This document shows, in pieces, positions 1 to 7,690 of a stretch of 13,558 nt of DNA; position 1 is the stretch's first letter, and each line of letters starts with the position of its first letter. The translations under genes and the position numbers were made by a program. Below the pieces are notes generated by a model. It was given only the letters and a program-made list of their open reading frames with translations. It did not search any database and was not told the origin of the DNA. The DNA comes from Acidobacteriota bacterium. GTDB taxonomy: Bacteria; Acidobacteriota; UBA6911; JACQSX01. Where the stretch lies: the NCBI GenBank assembly GCA_016199665.1, contig JACQGG010000082.1, positions 1 through 13,558 of the forward strand, given 5' to 3'.

Positions 1-447
1 CTCTTCTGGGGATACCACCAGGCTTCCGGCGACGGAAAGCGGGGAGATGGCAAGAGAGGCGTCTACGATATTTTCTATGCTTCCGGGTACAACGAGTTCG
101 GCTATCTGGGACTTTCCCGGGGCGCCAACATCCGCCACATCAAGGTAGGAGGCGGCTCCAAGCTAGTGGGACCTCTCTCGCTTTATTGGATCTATCATGA
201 CAGTTATCTGGTCAACCGATCCGATGTCTGGTATGCAAATTCCACCCCCAACATTTTTCGCCCGGCGGCCAGGTCTCCGCACATTGGCCAGGAAATCAAC
301 GCCTACGTCAACTTCCGCTTCCCCTTCGCCAAATACGCCACAATTTCCCTTGGTTACCTGGGTTTTCTCCCCGGCGCCTATCTCAGGACGACGGGAGTTC
401 ACGACCCGCCCCAGCAGTTCACTATAGATGTTTTTGGAGCGTTCTAA
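1..447 (+). CDS. Alginate-export-like outer-membrane beta-barrel protein (C-terminal part)
   Basis: The reading frame is open from the first base to TAA at 445-447, giving 148 visible residues; the N-terminus lies outside the window. The start reads LFWGYHQASGDGKRG, followed by a glycine/tyrosine-rich stretch of alternating hydrophobic residues, then an N-I-R-H segment and a final strand ending in Phe. The aromatic-Gly-Asp opening, the 'YASGYNEFGYLGL' stretch and the terminal Phe (typical of BAM-inserted barrels) resemble the C-terminal half of the alginate_exp family, porin-like proteins that export or take up acidic sugars and other small solutes. The substrate cannot be read from the sequence. 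A five-residue unit, DGKRG, occurs twice in a row in what is probably a loop. The gene converges on the amino acid permease with only 10 bp between stop codons. An unrelated carbohydrate porin family is the main alternative. Confidence 0.72.
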   Translation, partial: LFWGYHQASGDGKRGDGKRGVYDIFYASGYNEFGYLGLSRGANIRHIKVGGGSKLVGPLSLYWIYHDSYLVNRSDVWYANSTPNIFRPAARSPHIGQEINAYVNFRFPFAKYATISLGYLGFLPGAYLRTTGVHDPPQQFTIDVFGAF

Positions 448-455
448 CTTTAGAA
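442..455. other. Small palindrome between convergent stop codons
   Basis: TTCTAA and TTAGAA form perfect 6-bp arms around a CT loop, and the left arm includes the TAA stop of the barrel gene. The stem is AT-rich, short and has no T-tract, so a terminator function is doubtful. It is the only structure I see between the two converging genes. Confidence 0.2.
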
Positions 456-457
456 GG

Positions 458-1882
458 TCAATCCGACGCCGAAAAGTCCCTCACGGAACCGTGCCGGCGC
501 CAGAGAAAATAAACCGGGACCCCGGTCAGCACGATAAGAAGTCCGCGCAGGCTGAAGCTCGGTTTGTAGATCAGCAGCGACAACATGACTCCGGCAGCGG
601 CAACAATGTAAAGGGTGGTCAGCAGCGGATAGCCAAGCGCCCGGTAAGGACGTTCCATTTGGGGTCGGATGCGGCGCAGCCTGAAGATTCCGGCCATGGT
701 GAGCGCATAAAACAGCAGTGCGGCGAAAATAACGTAGTCCAGCAACTGGCTATAGGTGCCGCTCATGGTCAGCAGGCAGGTCCAAAGCGCCTGAATCCAA
801 AGTGAAAAACGCGGGGTGTGATGCCGGGGCTCCACGCGCGCAGCCCTCGCAAAGAACAGCCCATCGTGGGCCATGGCATAGTAAACCCGCGCCCCCGACA
901 GGATCAGCCCATTCAGGCAGCCAAACGTGGAAATCATTATGGCGCCGGAAATCAGAAGGCGTCCCCACGGGCCAAACAGAATCTGGAACGCGTAGGCGGC
1001 AACCCGGTCTTCCGGCGCCTGCGCGATCTGCTCCAACGTTAAGGTGTGCAGGTAGCTGATGTTGGTCATCACGTACAGGCTGATGACCAGCATCGTTCCC
1101 AGGGCGAGCGACAAAGGAAGGTTGCGCTTGGGATGGGCCACTTCGCCCGCAGTGAACGTAATGTTGTTCCAGGCATCCATGGAAAACAGCGGGCCGACCA
1201 TGGCCGCTCCAAACAGTCCCGCCAGATTCAGATCCCAATGAATCGGCGCCGACGCTACAATGGGGCTGACTACCTTGCCCAGAAAAATTCCCACCATCGC
1301 CACCGCCAGCAGCGAACCGATCTTGCAAACGGTGAAAATGTTCTGGACCGTGGCTCCGACGCGCAACCCTTGCGTGTTGACCCAGGTGAGCAGCACCGTG
1401 ACGGCAACGCCAACCAAGATCTGCGAACTGAACGGAATCCAGGTAAAGCCCAGTGGAATCCGGAACAGGACATTGCCGGCCGAAACCCAGGGCCAGAAGA
1501 CTCCCAGGAATTTTCCAAATGCAACCGCCACGGCCGCAATCGTGCCGGTCTGAATCACGGCAAAGAGCGTCCATCCATACAAGAATCCGAACAGAGGGGA
1601 GAACGCTTCACGGATATAGACGTACTGCCCGCCTGCATTGGGCATCGCCGCCGCGAGTTCGCCATACGAAAGAGCGGCCAGCACCGTCATGACGCCCGCC
1701 ACCGACCAGACCGTTAGCAGCAGCAGCGGGTGGCCGACGGTCCGGGCAATGTCGGCAGAGACAATGAAAATTCCCGAGCCGATCATCGATCCCGCAATGA
1801 TCATGGTGGAGTCAAATAGCCCCAGGCCGCGGATCAACCGGGTCTCAGGGGCTGCGACGGCCAATTCAGATTGCGCGCTCAT
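458..1882 (-). CDS. APC-superfamily amino acid permease
   Basis: This is a 474-residue inner-membrane transporter with about twelve hydrophobic segments, the normal size for the amino acid-polyamine-organocation superfamily. Residues 31-40 (GSMIGSGIFI) are the unwound TM1 substrate-binding motif of the family. Residues 73-94 carry YGELAAAMPNAGG and YVYIREAF, and 246-256 the conserved GEVAHPKRNLP loop. It most resembles the LAT/SteT-YfnA branch, secondary exchangers or symporters of neutral amino acids; the substrate itself cannot be assigned. I chose the ATG at 1880-1882 because GGGAG lies 4 nt upstream. A GTG at 1949-1951 would add 23 residues but has no ribosome site and would lie upstream of the best -10 box. 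It is transcribed alone, convergent with the barrel gene and divergent from the small gene at 2055. Confidence 0.93.
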   Translation of the reverse strand: MSAQSELAVAAPETRLIRGLGLFDSTMIIAGSMIGSGIFIVSADIARTVGHPLLLLTVWSVAGVMTVLAALSYGELAAAMPNAGGQYVYIREAFSPLFGFLYGWTLFAVIQTGTIAAVAVAFGKFLGVFWPWVSAGNVLFRIPLGFTWIPFSSQILVGVAVTVLLTWVNTQGLRVGATVQNIFTVCKIGSLLAVAMVGIFLGKVVSPIVASAPIHWDLNLAGLFGAAMVGPLFSMDAWNNITFTAGEVAHPKRNLPLSLALGTMLVISLYVMTNISYLHTLTLEQIAQAPEDRVAAYAFQILFGPWGRLLISGAIMISTFGCLNGLILSGARVYYAMAHDGLFFARAARVEPRHHTPRFSLWIQALWTCLLTMSGTYSQLLDYVIFAALLFYALTMAGIFRLRRIRPQMERPYRALGYPLLTTLYIVAAAGVMLSLLIYKPSFSLRGLLIVLTGVPVYFLWRRHGSVRDFSASD

Positions 1883-1914
1883 GGCACTCCCGACGGATAG
1901 TAAAAACCCCTGAA

Positions 1915-1920
1915 AGTATA
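1915..1920 (-). promoter_or_regulatory. Possible -10 box of the permease gene
   Basis: On the minus strand this reads TATACT, five of six matches to the sigma70 -10 consensus, about 32 nt before the ATG at 1882. No good -35 hexamer is present at 16-18 nt spacing, so the call is weak. It fits the shorter permease start. Confidence 0.3.
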
Positions 1921-2019
1921 TACTACCTGTCTCAATTCGAGCCGTTTCCACTCACACGCAGGTTACCAGTTATGACAAAAGGTTTTGAGCTGCGGTCACC
2001 GGCGGTATGCGTGTTTGTG

Positions 2020-2048
2020 TTCACGGGCCCGGTTTCCTGCGATACACT
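2020..2048 (+). promoter_or_regulatory. Possible promoter of the small gene at 2055
   Basis: TTCACG (2020-2025) and TACACT (2043-2048) each match the sigma70 -35 and -10 consensus at four of six positions, with an ideal 17-bp spacer. If it is used, transcription would begin at or next to the ATG at 2055. That would explain the missing ribosome site and imply a leaderless message. Four-of-six matches are common by chance. Confidence 0.25.
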
Positions 2049-2054
2049 TACCGC

Positions 2055-2360
2055 ATGGATGAAGTGTTCCTTCCGATCGGAAAGCAGAAGGTTCGCTTCG
2101 GCTCAGAGTCCATGGAAGAGGATATCGACAACTTCTTTGACACTGTCATCCAGGAACGGGTCATCCCGGTATTGCAAAGTTCCGCAGACAAGGCAACCCC
2201 GGGTCTTCTGCTGGGAGAGCGTTTCTGGGATGAAGTTTTTTCCGGCATTGCCGAAATGGTCAACGACATGTCGGCCGCCGAGCGAAAACTGATCCTGCGG
2301 GCTCTGGTCGGTGTGGGAACGTATCGGAGGTTCCAGCAGTTGCTCAGGAATGAAGAATGA
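2055..2360 (+). CDS. Small conserved-looking protein of unknown function
   Basis: This predicts a 101-residue soluble, acidic protein beginning MDEVFLPIGKQKVRFG and ending QQLLRNEE. I do not recognise a family. The composition suggests an all-helical cytosolic protein after a short beta N-terminus. It has no signal peptide, no membrane segment and no cysteines. Codons look like those of neighbouring genes, with third positions mostly G or C, which supports it being real rather than a shadow frame. A GTG-type start 48 bp upstream is possible, but the protein-like sequence begins at the ATG at 2055. No Shine-Dalgarno sequence precedes either start. The gene diverges from the permease and converges on the branching-enzyme gene, with 60 bp between stops, so it appears to be its own transcript. 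Confidence 0.62.
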   Translation: MDEVFLPIGKQKVRFGSESMEEDIDNFFDTVIQERVIPVLQSSADKATPGLLLGERFWDEVFSGIAEMVNDMSAAERKLILRALVGVGTYRRFQQLLRNEE

Positions 2361-2385
2361 AAAATTGTCCCGGAGCCGTCAAAAG

Positions 2386-2409
2386 CCACAGCGGCTGGAA
2401 GGGCTGTGG
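2386..2409 (-). terminator. Possible weak terminator of the GH57 operon
   Basis: CCACAGC (2386-2392) and GCTGTGG (2403-2409) form a perfect 7-bp stem with a 10-nt loop in the 60-bp gap between converging genes. On the minus strand the stem is followed by CTTTTG, a short T-run, about 12 nt after the GH57 stop codon. The T-tract is short, so termination may be weak or Rho-assisted. Confidence 0.4.
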
Positions 2410-2420
2410 ACCCTGGATTC

Positions 2421-4058
2421 TCAGATCGTTCCTCCCATCTGCATTCTCAGTTCTTCATTGGGAAGGTACTTCCGGTAGTCAATCTCAGGGAGAATGCTGT
2501 CCAGGTATTCCACCTTGGAAAGCCAGACCTCGTCTACGCGACCGGAGTCAAGATCATCCAGCAGCCTGAAGAGCCTGGCTCCATGCCGCCGCGTCCGGTC
2601 AGCGGCGTACTGCACCATAGTTCCCGCCTTCATGATAAAGGCCCAGTCGCTGCTCTGCGCCAGGAGTAATTCTCGCGCCGCCTGGTTGAGTGCGCGGCGC
2701 TGCAGGTGTGTGGGAGCCGCATACCGGCCGGCGGCGGCAATCATGCGAAATCCCATCTGGTGCAGATGGCTGTAGATCCAGTCATTGGTTTCGTTCAACC
2801 AGTAGGACGCATATCCCTGATCGCCCCAACTGCTAAACGACGGCGCACAGAGTTGGTGGGTATCGTGCCGGCGCAGAAACTCAGCCGGGGTGATGAGCTG
2901 GAAGACACCTTGATCGTAGGCGACTTTGCGAATCAAGTATTCAAGCCAGATGGGGCCTTCATACCACCAGTGGCCGAAGAGCTCCGCATCATAGGGCGCT
3001 ACGATAATCGGGGGCCGGCCCATGATCCGGCTCGCATGATCGATCTGCCGCTCGCGGTTGAACATGAAGTTGCCGGCATGCAAGTCCGCTTTGCGCCCGG
3101 CCTGCTGCGGGTGGTATGGCAACTTGGCGCCCAGGCCGACACTGCCCGTGATGCGGTGGTACTTGATGCCGGTATTTTTTCGAGTTCCATCCGGCTGTAC
3201 ATAAGGCCCAATGTACTCCGGGTCCAGGTCGTAGCCGATGTCGCGATAGAACTCGCGGTAGTCGCCGTCACCGGGGTACCCCTCCCGCGCACTCCAGACC
3301 TGCTTGGACGATTCCAGATCACGCCCAAACGCCGCCACCCCACTGTCGGGACAAAACACGGGCGCGTAGGTTCCGTAAAGCGGGCGCGGCGTTGCGTGCA
3401 AGATGCCGTGAGCATCGGTGAAAAAAAACCGGATGTCTTCATCGGCCAGAAGCGGGTCCAACCCGGGGAAATAACCGCATTCCGGCAGCCAGATCCCTTT
3501 CGGATCGCGACCGAAGACGCGGCGGTAATCGTCGGCCGCTATCTGGATCTGGGCCCGCACGACCTCGGGCTGAACGGCGTAGTTGGGAAGGAAGGCGTGC
3601 GTTGCGGCACAGGTCATTATTTCCAGGACACCCTGGTGCTGGTACTGGCGAAACGCGGTGAGAAGATTACACTGGCAACGGTTGCGATAGAGGTCGAGCG
3701 CGCTTTCAAAACGCAGCCTGTAAAACTCGGCCAGAGGCGCCAGTTGCGGGTCACCCCGGGTGCGAACACATTCCTTGCCGGCCAGTTCGATCAGGCGCGT
3801 GAGATGCCCCAGGCATCGCTGCTGCAGCAACGTGTCCTCCAACATGGCGGCCAGAGGCGGTGAGATGGTCAACGTCAGTTGAAAAGGAACGCGATCAGCC
3901 ATCAGCCGGTCGAAGACCTCAATCAGCGGGAGGTAAGTCTCGGTGACCGCTTCATACAGCCACTCTTCTTCCAGAAAGTACTCGTACTCGGGATGGCGCA
4001 CATAAGGAAGATGCGCGTGCAGCACCAGAGCCAGATAGCCAACTGGCAGCGAGTTCAA
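2421..4058 (-). CDS. GH57 1,4-alpha-glucan branching enzyme (DUF1957 type)
   Basis: This 545-residue cytosolic enzyme should create alpha-1,6 branches in alpha-1,4-glucans (glycogen) by cleaving a chain and transferring it. The GH57 signatures are all present: HAHLPYVRHPE at 14-24, WLPECGYFPG at 190-199 with the nucleophile Glu193, and PYDAELFGHWWYEGP at 355-369 with the acid/base Asp357. A C-terminal helical domain with a Trp-rich stretch (SSWGDQGYASYWLNETNDW, 409-427) matches the DUF1957 branching-enzyme layout, and about 530 residues is the usual length. The start codon is TTG at 4056-4058. GAGGAGG lies 7 nt upstream, inside the end of the DUF4912 gene, and the TTG overlaps that gene's TGA stop (TTGA), so translational coupling is very likely. 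Related GH57 amylases or 4-alpha-glucanotransferases are less likely given the full branching-enzyme-type motifs. Confidence 0.93.
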   Translation of the reverse strand: MNSLPVGYLALVLHAHLPYVRHPEYEYFLEEEWLYEAVTETYLPLIEVFDRLMADRVPFQLTLTISPPLAAMLEDTLLQQRCLGHLTRLIELAGKECVRTRGDPQLAPLAEFYRLRFESALDLYRNRCQCNLLTAFRQYQHQGVLEIMTCAATHAFLPNYAVQPEVVRAQIQIAADDYRRVFGRDPKGIWLPECGYFPGLDPLLADEDIRFFFTDAHGILHATPRPLYGTYAPVFCPDSGVAAFGRDLESSKQVWSAREGYPGDGDYREFYRDIGYDLDPEYIGPYVQPDGTRKNTGIKYHRITGSVGLGAKLPYHPQQAGRKADLHAGNFMFNRERQIDHASRIMGRPPIIVAPYDAELFGHWWYEGPIWLEYLIRKVAYDQGVFQLITPAEFLRRHDTHQLCAPSFSSWGDQGYASYWLNETNDWIYSHLHQMGFRMIAAAGRYAAPTHLQRRALNQAARELLLAQSSDWAFIMKAGTMVQYAADRTRRHGARLFRLLDDLDSGRVDEVWLSKVEYLDSILPEIDYRKYLPNEELRMQMGGTI

Positions 4059-5398
4059 CGCACCGCCTCCTCATCCCCAGCGGCGGGCCGGGGGACGTGT
4101 ATGGCGATCTCCCAAATCCCTTCTTTCGCCAGAGAATGCGCCACCACGACCTCCCGGGCGGCACGGCCGCAAAGGGGAGCTGAAAAGAGAAATCTTCCTC
4201 CAGCGTCAGGCTGCGCTGGATGGCTATTAACACGGATCGCCATTCCGACCGGCGCCTGGCCTTCGATGACAAAATCATCTCCTCTCTGGAACCATCGCAA
4301 CCGAGTTCTCCGCGGTTTGTCCGGGGCCACCCGCGAAGACCCGGCTGCCGCCGGCTCATCGCCGGCTGCAACTTCTCCGGATGATTCCCCCCAGCTCGAA
4401 TCCTCGGCAGCTTGCGCCAGCAGGACATCTGGACGCGCCGGCAAAGGGGGCATCCCCGGGCGCAAGCCGAAACCGGACATCTCCTGCTTTGCGGCAAATG
4501 GACAGCTCACAGTTCCGTGCTCCCCGGCGCCCCTCCGGCGCAGAGGCGCATTGAATGGAACTCGGGCAAAACGATTCGCAATAATTGGAGAAACTTGTCC
4601 CGGCGGCGTGCGAACCACATTGGACTGCAACAGTTGGAAAAACTCGCCGCGATCGTCAAGGCAGCCAACCAAAACTTGATAGGCGCGATCTTCCGCCGGA
4701 ATATGCAGGTACCACGACCGTACTTCTTCGTTGCAGGGGAGGTCAAAAAAAGTTGCGGGAAGCGGCGGCTCGGGACCCGGATCGGTGACATCCTGAACGC
4801 GCAGCACGGGACGCCGGAAGCCTCCCCCACGAGCCTCCCTGAAACGGTCTGGGGTCACTTCCCAGTAGAGAAAGAGCCAGCGGGGATCTCGCACCAGCAG
4901 GGCGATGCGGTTCCGGCCATACGTTTCCGGCAATTGAGCGGCTGGATCGATCCGCAGGTCGCGGCCAATCCCCGGGTCGAACTTGGTCCGGACGATGCTC
5001 AGTTGCTCTTCAAGCAGTCTCTGGGGAACGTCCCGCGGCGCACTCTCCGCGTTCTTTCCGCGATCCGCCGGCAGGCTCCCCGACCAGACGGACCGCGGCG
5101 GGGCGGCAACCTCCTCGGCCAAGAGTGTCCCCGCGGCGCCTGCGGCCGCGGAAGCTTCCCCTCCCCTCAACGTCTCCCGAAGGGCGCCGGCTAAAGCCGC
5201 TCTGGGCAGCCGGCTGATCCCTTTGATTTCCAAACGGCGGGCCATGGCGCGAATCTGATTTGCCGTCATGGCTTCCAGATCCAAACTCTGTAAAGCTTCG
5301 ATCAGTTGTTGTCGGGATTTCCTGGCCGCTCCGGTTACCCCAGCCAGGCGCGCAAGCTGCGCGAGATCTTTTCGTCGCCACAAAGAGAGTGAGGGCAT
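4055..5398 (-). CDS. DUF4912 protein with N-terminal SAP/Rho-N-like helices
   Basis: This 447-residue protein has no known catalytic role. Residues 8-37 and 41-76 look like two SAP or Rho-N type helical motifs (for example LAQLARLAGVTGAARKSRQ and IRAMARRLEIKG). A low-complexity Ala/Gly linker follows. A DUF4912 domain spans about 157-275, with the signature ETYGRNRIALLVRDPRWLFL and a YWEVTP turn. A Pro/Ala-rich linker covers 283-365. A small C-terminal beta domain (366-436, FVIEGQAPVGMAIRVN then a GRFLF strand) matches the carboxy-terminal part I associate with this family. DUF4912 genes often sit beside GH57 glucan enzymes, and here the stop overlaps the GH57 start. A role in handling or regulating glucan is therefore inferred, perhaps as a scaffold. 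The ATG at 5396-5398 has no clear ribosome site. Confidence 0.85.
   Translation of the reverse strand: MPSLSLWRRKDLAQLARLAGVTGAARKSRQQLIEALQSLDLEAMTANQIRAMARRLEIKGISRLPRAALAGALRETLRGGEASAAAGAAGTLLAEEVAAPPRSVWSGSLPADRGKNAESAPRDVPQRLLEEQLSIVRTKFDPGIGRDLRIDPAAQLPETYGRNRIALLVRDPRWLFLYWEVTPDRFREARGGGFRRPVLRVQDVTDPGPEPPLPATFFDLPCNEEVRSWYLHIPAEDRAYQVLVGCLDDRGEFFQLLQSNVVRTPPGQVSPIIANRFARVPFNAPLRRRGAGEHGTVSCPFAAKQEMSGFGLRPGMPPLPARPDVLLAQAAEDSSWGESSGEVAAGDEPAAAGSSRVAPDKPRRTRLRWFQRGDDFVIEGQAPVGMAIRVNSHPAQPDAGGRFLFSAPLCGRAAREVVVAHSLAKEGIWEIAIHVPRPAAGDEEAVR
4059..4072 (-). promoter_or_regulatory. Ribosome binding site that fixes the TTG start of the GH57 gene
   Basis: The minus strand reads GAGGAGG then seven bases then TTG. 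It is one of the strongest Shine-Dalgarno matches in the window. It makes the non-ATG start convincing and lies entirely inside the DUF4912 coding sequence. Confidence 0.75.
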
Positions 5399-5427
5399 GT
5401 CAGAGACAAAAGCGCGGGCAACAAGAC

Positions 5428-5640
5428 TTATTTACGGCGTTTCATGGGAGAACGGCTGATATCTCCCTCAGAATCAATGAAATACAAAAAACCTTTTTCA
5501 CGCTGCAGTCCCACACTTGCTATTTTCTCCTTCTTCCCTCGTTGACCGGTTTTGGAGCGGGCGACGTCGCCGTCCTGGTCGATGAAATAAACGTATCCTT
5601 TTTCGCGCTTGACTGCAGTTTTTTGCACCTTTTCTGCCAT
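5428..5640 (-). CDS. 70-residue protein of two copies of a YFID-GD motif
   Basis: The ATG at 5638-5640 is preceded by AGGAGAGGGG, an excellent ribosome site, which decides the start against longer in-frame options. The protein is basic and Lys/Arg-rich, without signal peptide or membrane segment. It is built from two copies of the pattern REKG-x-x-YFID-x-x-GD-x-x-RS, at about residues 17-34 and 47-64, joined by GKKEKIASVGLQ. Each copy reads like a small beta-hairpin. The two copies use different codons, so the duplication is old and maintained at protein level. I have an impression of similar short hypothetical proteins in Acidobacteria and Deltaproteobacteria but cannot name a family. It ends 29 bp before the DUF4912 start on the same strand, so co-transcription with DUF4912-GH57 is likely. 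A nucleic-acid-binding or glucan-associated role is only a guess. Confidence 0.78.
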   Translation of the reverse strand: MAEKVQKTAVKREKGYVYFIDQDGDVARSKTGQRGKKEKIASVGLQREKGFLYFIDSEGDISRSPMKRRK

Positions 5641-5794
5641 AACCCCTCTCCTCAGATCCCGGGTGCGCAGGCGGCCAGAGCCAACAGACGGCAAAGCTTC
5701 GGTGGCGGAGCCCACCTCCCTGCGAGATCCTATCATGAATTCCAAGCCTGGAGCCGTCCCGCCTCTATCGTAGGGATAGGTTGTGCAAGTTTTG

Positions 5795-7525
5795 CTACGG
5801 GAAGCGGTAAATGTAAATCGAATTCCCGACTCTGTCAGCAGGCCGGAAGCGCCGCAGCCAATCCAGTCTCGGATCGTTCTGCCCTGGCTGCTCAAGTGCC
5901 ACCAGATTGTTCACGCTGATGGCGTAAACCCCGCCGGGCGGGTTTGCACTGGCGGCCATGGCGCGGGTCCAGGGATGAAAGGTAATTCCATACCGGTCGG
6001 CATAGTACTCCGGCGGAGCCGGCCCCCAATACGACAGAATTGGCTCGCGAACACCCTGCTTCTGCATGTACTGGGCAAGCCTCCGCAGATCCTGCCCCCA
6101 GTCAACGTTCGAATCGTTAAGATACCGGGGGCCTTCATCCGATCCCCCCACCAGTTCGCTGAAATAAGCAATATGGTAGGGGGCGGTCCGCAGCACCGAA
6201 CCCATCAGCCAAATGGCCAACGCCGCCCCCAGAACCCGGCCTCCCCGGCTGCAAGCGAGCAGGAAGAATGAACGCCCGGCCAGCACGACCAGGAACGCGG
6301 TCACGGGAATCATGTAGCGGACCCCCAAATTATCGGCAAATGCGCAAACAGCGACCGTGTAGACCATCGCAGAAAGCAAGGGAAACAGGATCCCCCGGTT
6401 CCGCTCCTTCCGATTCCTGAAGAAGTCGACCGCCGCAATCCCGAAAATCAGCAGAGTGGGAATCGGCGTCTTCACCAAAAACGCATAAAGCGAATACCAC
6501 CAGACTCCGCCCGGGAAAAACTTCCCGGCCAGGTAAATGGGATAGTCCTTGACATGGTTCAAGTTGACGCTTTGCATCCCCCTGAAGTAGAGGGTCAGGT
6601 CCGGCGAAAAAAAGTAGAACGCCTGTACTATGAAGGCAATGCCAAGCGCCGCCCCTGCGCCTGCCAGAACTCGGGTGCGGAGGGAATTCCCTTTCAGTCC
6701 TGGCCGGATCGTTTTCAAACGATCTTCCGGCCAAGTTGTGAAGAGCAGCAGAAAGAAAAGAGGCGCCAAAAACAATGCAGAAAACTTCGATGCCAGTGCC
6801 AGCGCCAGGCCGACGGAGGCAGCAACCAGATGCATCGATCTTCCGCCCTCGGAGAAACGCCAGAGAAAGAACATCGCCATGACGCTAAAGCAGCCCAACG
6901 CCACGTCCGTGGTCACGTAATGACTGTGCGCCAGGGTGGTGGGCTCCAGAGCAAGAACAAACAGGGATAACAAGCCGGCGCCGGCGTTCCGGTGGAGCTT
7001 CCAAGACCAAAGGAAGACCAGAAACGCCAGCAGAAGCCCCAGACCCAGGGCTGGAAGGCGCCCCCAGAACAAGATCCGATCGGCGTCCTGCGTGAACAGA
7101 AACTTGGAACCAAACAGTTGCTGGAAGGCGTTGTACAATTGATATTCCTCGGAGAATTGCGGATGACGCGGATACTCCATCTTCTCGTGATCCGCCGGAT
7201 TCACCGAAGGCATTTTCAAATCCATGGCAAGCAGCGGTATGGAACAGAGCAGTTTGACCAGCGGCGGATGTTCCGGGTTGAGGCGAAACTCGCGAGCCTT
7301 CCAGTAGGCGTAGCCGGCCGGAAGATGGATGCGTTCGTCACTGGTGACCGAATCTCCCGCCATTTCCCAAATGGAGAGCCCCGCAAACAGCCCCAGCAGA
7401 GCAATTGCCGCGGGGATCACAAACCGGCGCGCCGTGTCGTCCATGGGACGGGCCGGCGCCGCCAGCGCATTTCGGGCGATGCGGTGGACCTTGGCGGGAG
7501 GAGATTGTGACCTTTTTCGACTCAC
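5795..7525 (-). CDS. GT-C fold glycosyltransferase, family 39-like (ArnT/PMT type)
   Basis: This 576-residue polytopic membrane protein should transfer a sugar from a lipid-linked donor outside the cytoplasmic membrane. The first membrane helix (about 33-53) is followed by TSDERIHLPAGYAYW, whose Asp63-Glu64 pair is the catalytic acidic motif of GT-C enzymes, and by NPEHPP at 83-88, typical of the bacterial GT39 (PMT_2) group. About ten further hydrophobic segments follow. A soluble C-terminal domain carries NDSNVDWGQDL (470-480) and SYWGPAPPEYYADRYG. The acceptor cannot be told. The longest frame starts with GTG at 7523-7525 and has a basic N-terminal tail. ATG at 7442-7444 would start the protein just before TM1 and is equally plausible, as neither has a clear Shine-Dalgarno. 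It lies 154 bp upstream of the small repeat protein. Confidence 0.87.
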   Translation of the reverse strand: MSRKRSQSPPAKVHRIARNALAAPARPMDDTARRFVIPAAIALLGLFAGLSIWEMAGDSVTSDERIHLPAGYAYWKAREFRLNPEHPPLVKLLCSIPLLAMDLKMPSVNPADHEKMEYPRHPQFSEEYQLYNAFQQLFGSKFLFTQDADRILFWGRLPALGLGLLLAFLVFLWSWKLHRNAGAGLLSLFVLALEPTTLAHSHYVTTDVALGCFSVMAMFFLWRFSEGGRSMHLVAASVGLALALASKFSALFLAPLFFLLLFTTWPEDRLKTIRPGLKGNSLRTRVLAGAGAALGIAFIVQAFYFFSPDLTLYFRGMQSVNLNHVKDYPIYLAGKFFPGGVWWYSLYAFLVKTPIPTLLIFGIAAVDFFRNRKERNRGILFPLLSAMVYTVAVCAFADNLGVRYMIPVTAFLVVLAGRSFFLLACSRGGRVLGAALAIWLMGSVLRTAPYHIAYFSELVGGSDEGPRYLNDSNVDWGQDLRRLAQYMQKQGVREPILSYWGPAPPEYYADRYGITFHPWTRAMAASANPPGGVYAISVNNLVALEQPGQNDPRLDWLRRFRPADRVGNSIYIYRFP

Positions 7526-7566
7526 CGGTTTACGTAATCCGCAAGCGGAACAGATCGTCGCCGGGG

Positions 7567-7622
7567 CCGCAGATGAACGGGGATGAACGCCACCCCTCCC
7601 GTTGATCCGCGTTCATTGGCGG
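7567..7622. repeat. Imperfect inverted repeat (GATGAACGC type) between genes
   Basis: The arms 7567-7588 and 7601-7622 pair at 18 of 22 positions around a 12-nt loop. The core is ATGAACGC against GCGTTCAT. It lies in the 165-bp gap between the ferredoxin and glycosyltransferase genes. The arms resemble the ATGAACGCGGAT intergenic repeat I recall from many environmental genomes. It could fold in RNA from either strand and end or attenuate ferredoxin transcription, but there is no T-tract. Confidence 0.5.
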
Positions 7623-7690
7623 CCCTGCCAAGATTTCCGCGGATGGCGGTGACAAGGGACACCAGCGCCGAGAACACCGCCGGGCCGGGA

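Noticed and set aside
40..75. The doubled DGKRG in the barrel protein as a functional repeat
   Set aside because: Two five-residue copies in a probable loop are more simply a small in-frame duplication.
1046..1717. A 223-codon plus-strand frame opposite the permease
   Set aside because: It is an Arg/Gln/His-rich shadow with no ribosome site; the permease motifs read cleanly on the other strand.
2706..3863. A long plus-strand frame of 385 codons opposite the branching enzyme
   Set aside because: It is a shadow of the GH57 gene, whose catalytic motifs are all on the minus strand; the plus frame shows no family signature.
5641..5895. An 85-residue N-terminal extension of the small repeat protein
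   Set aside because: It would overlap the end of the glycosyltransferase gene, reads as low-quality sequence, and the ATG at 5640 has a strong ribosome site.
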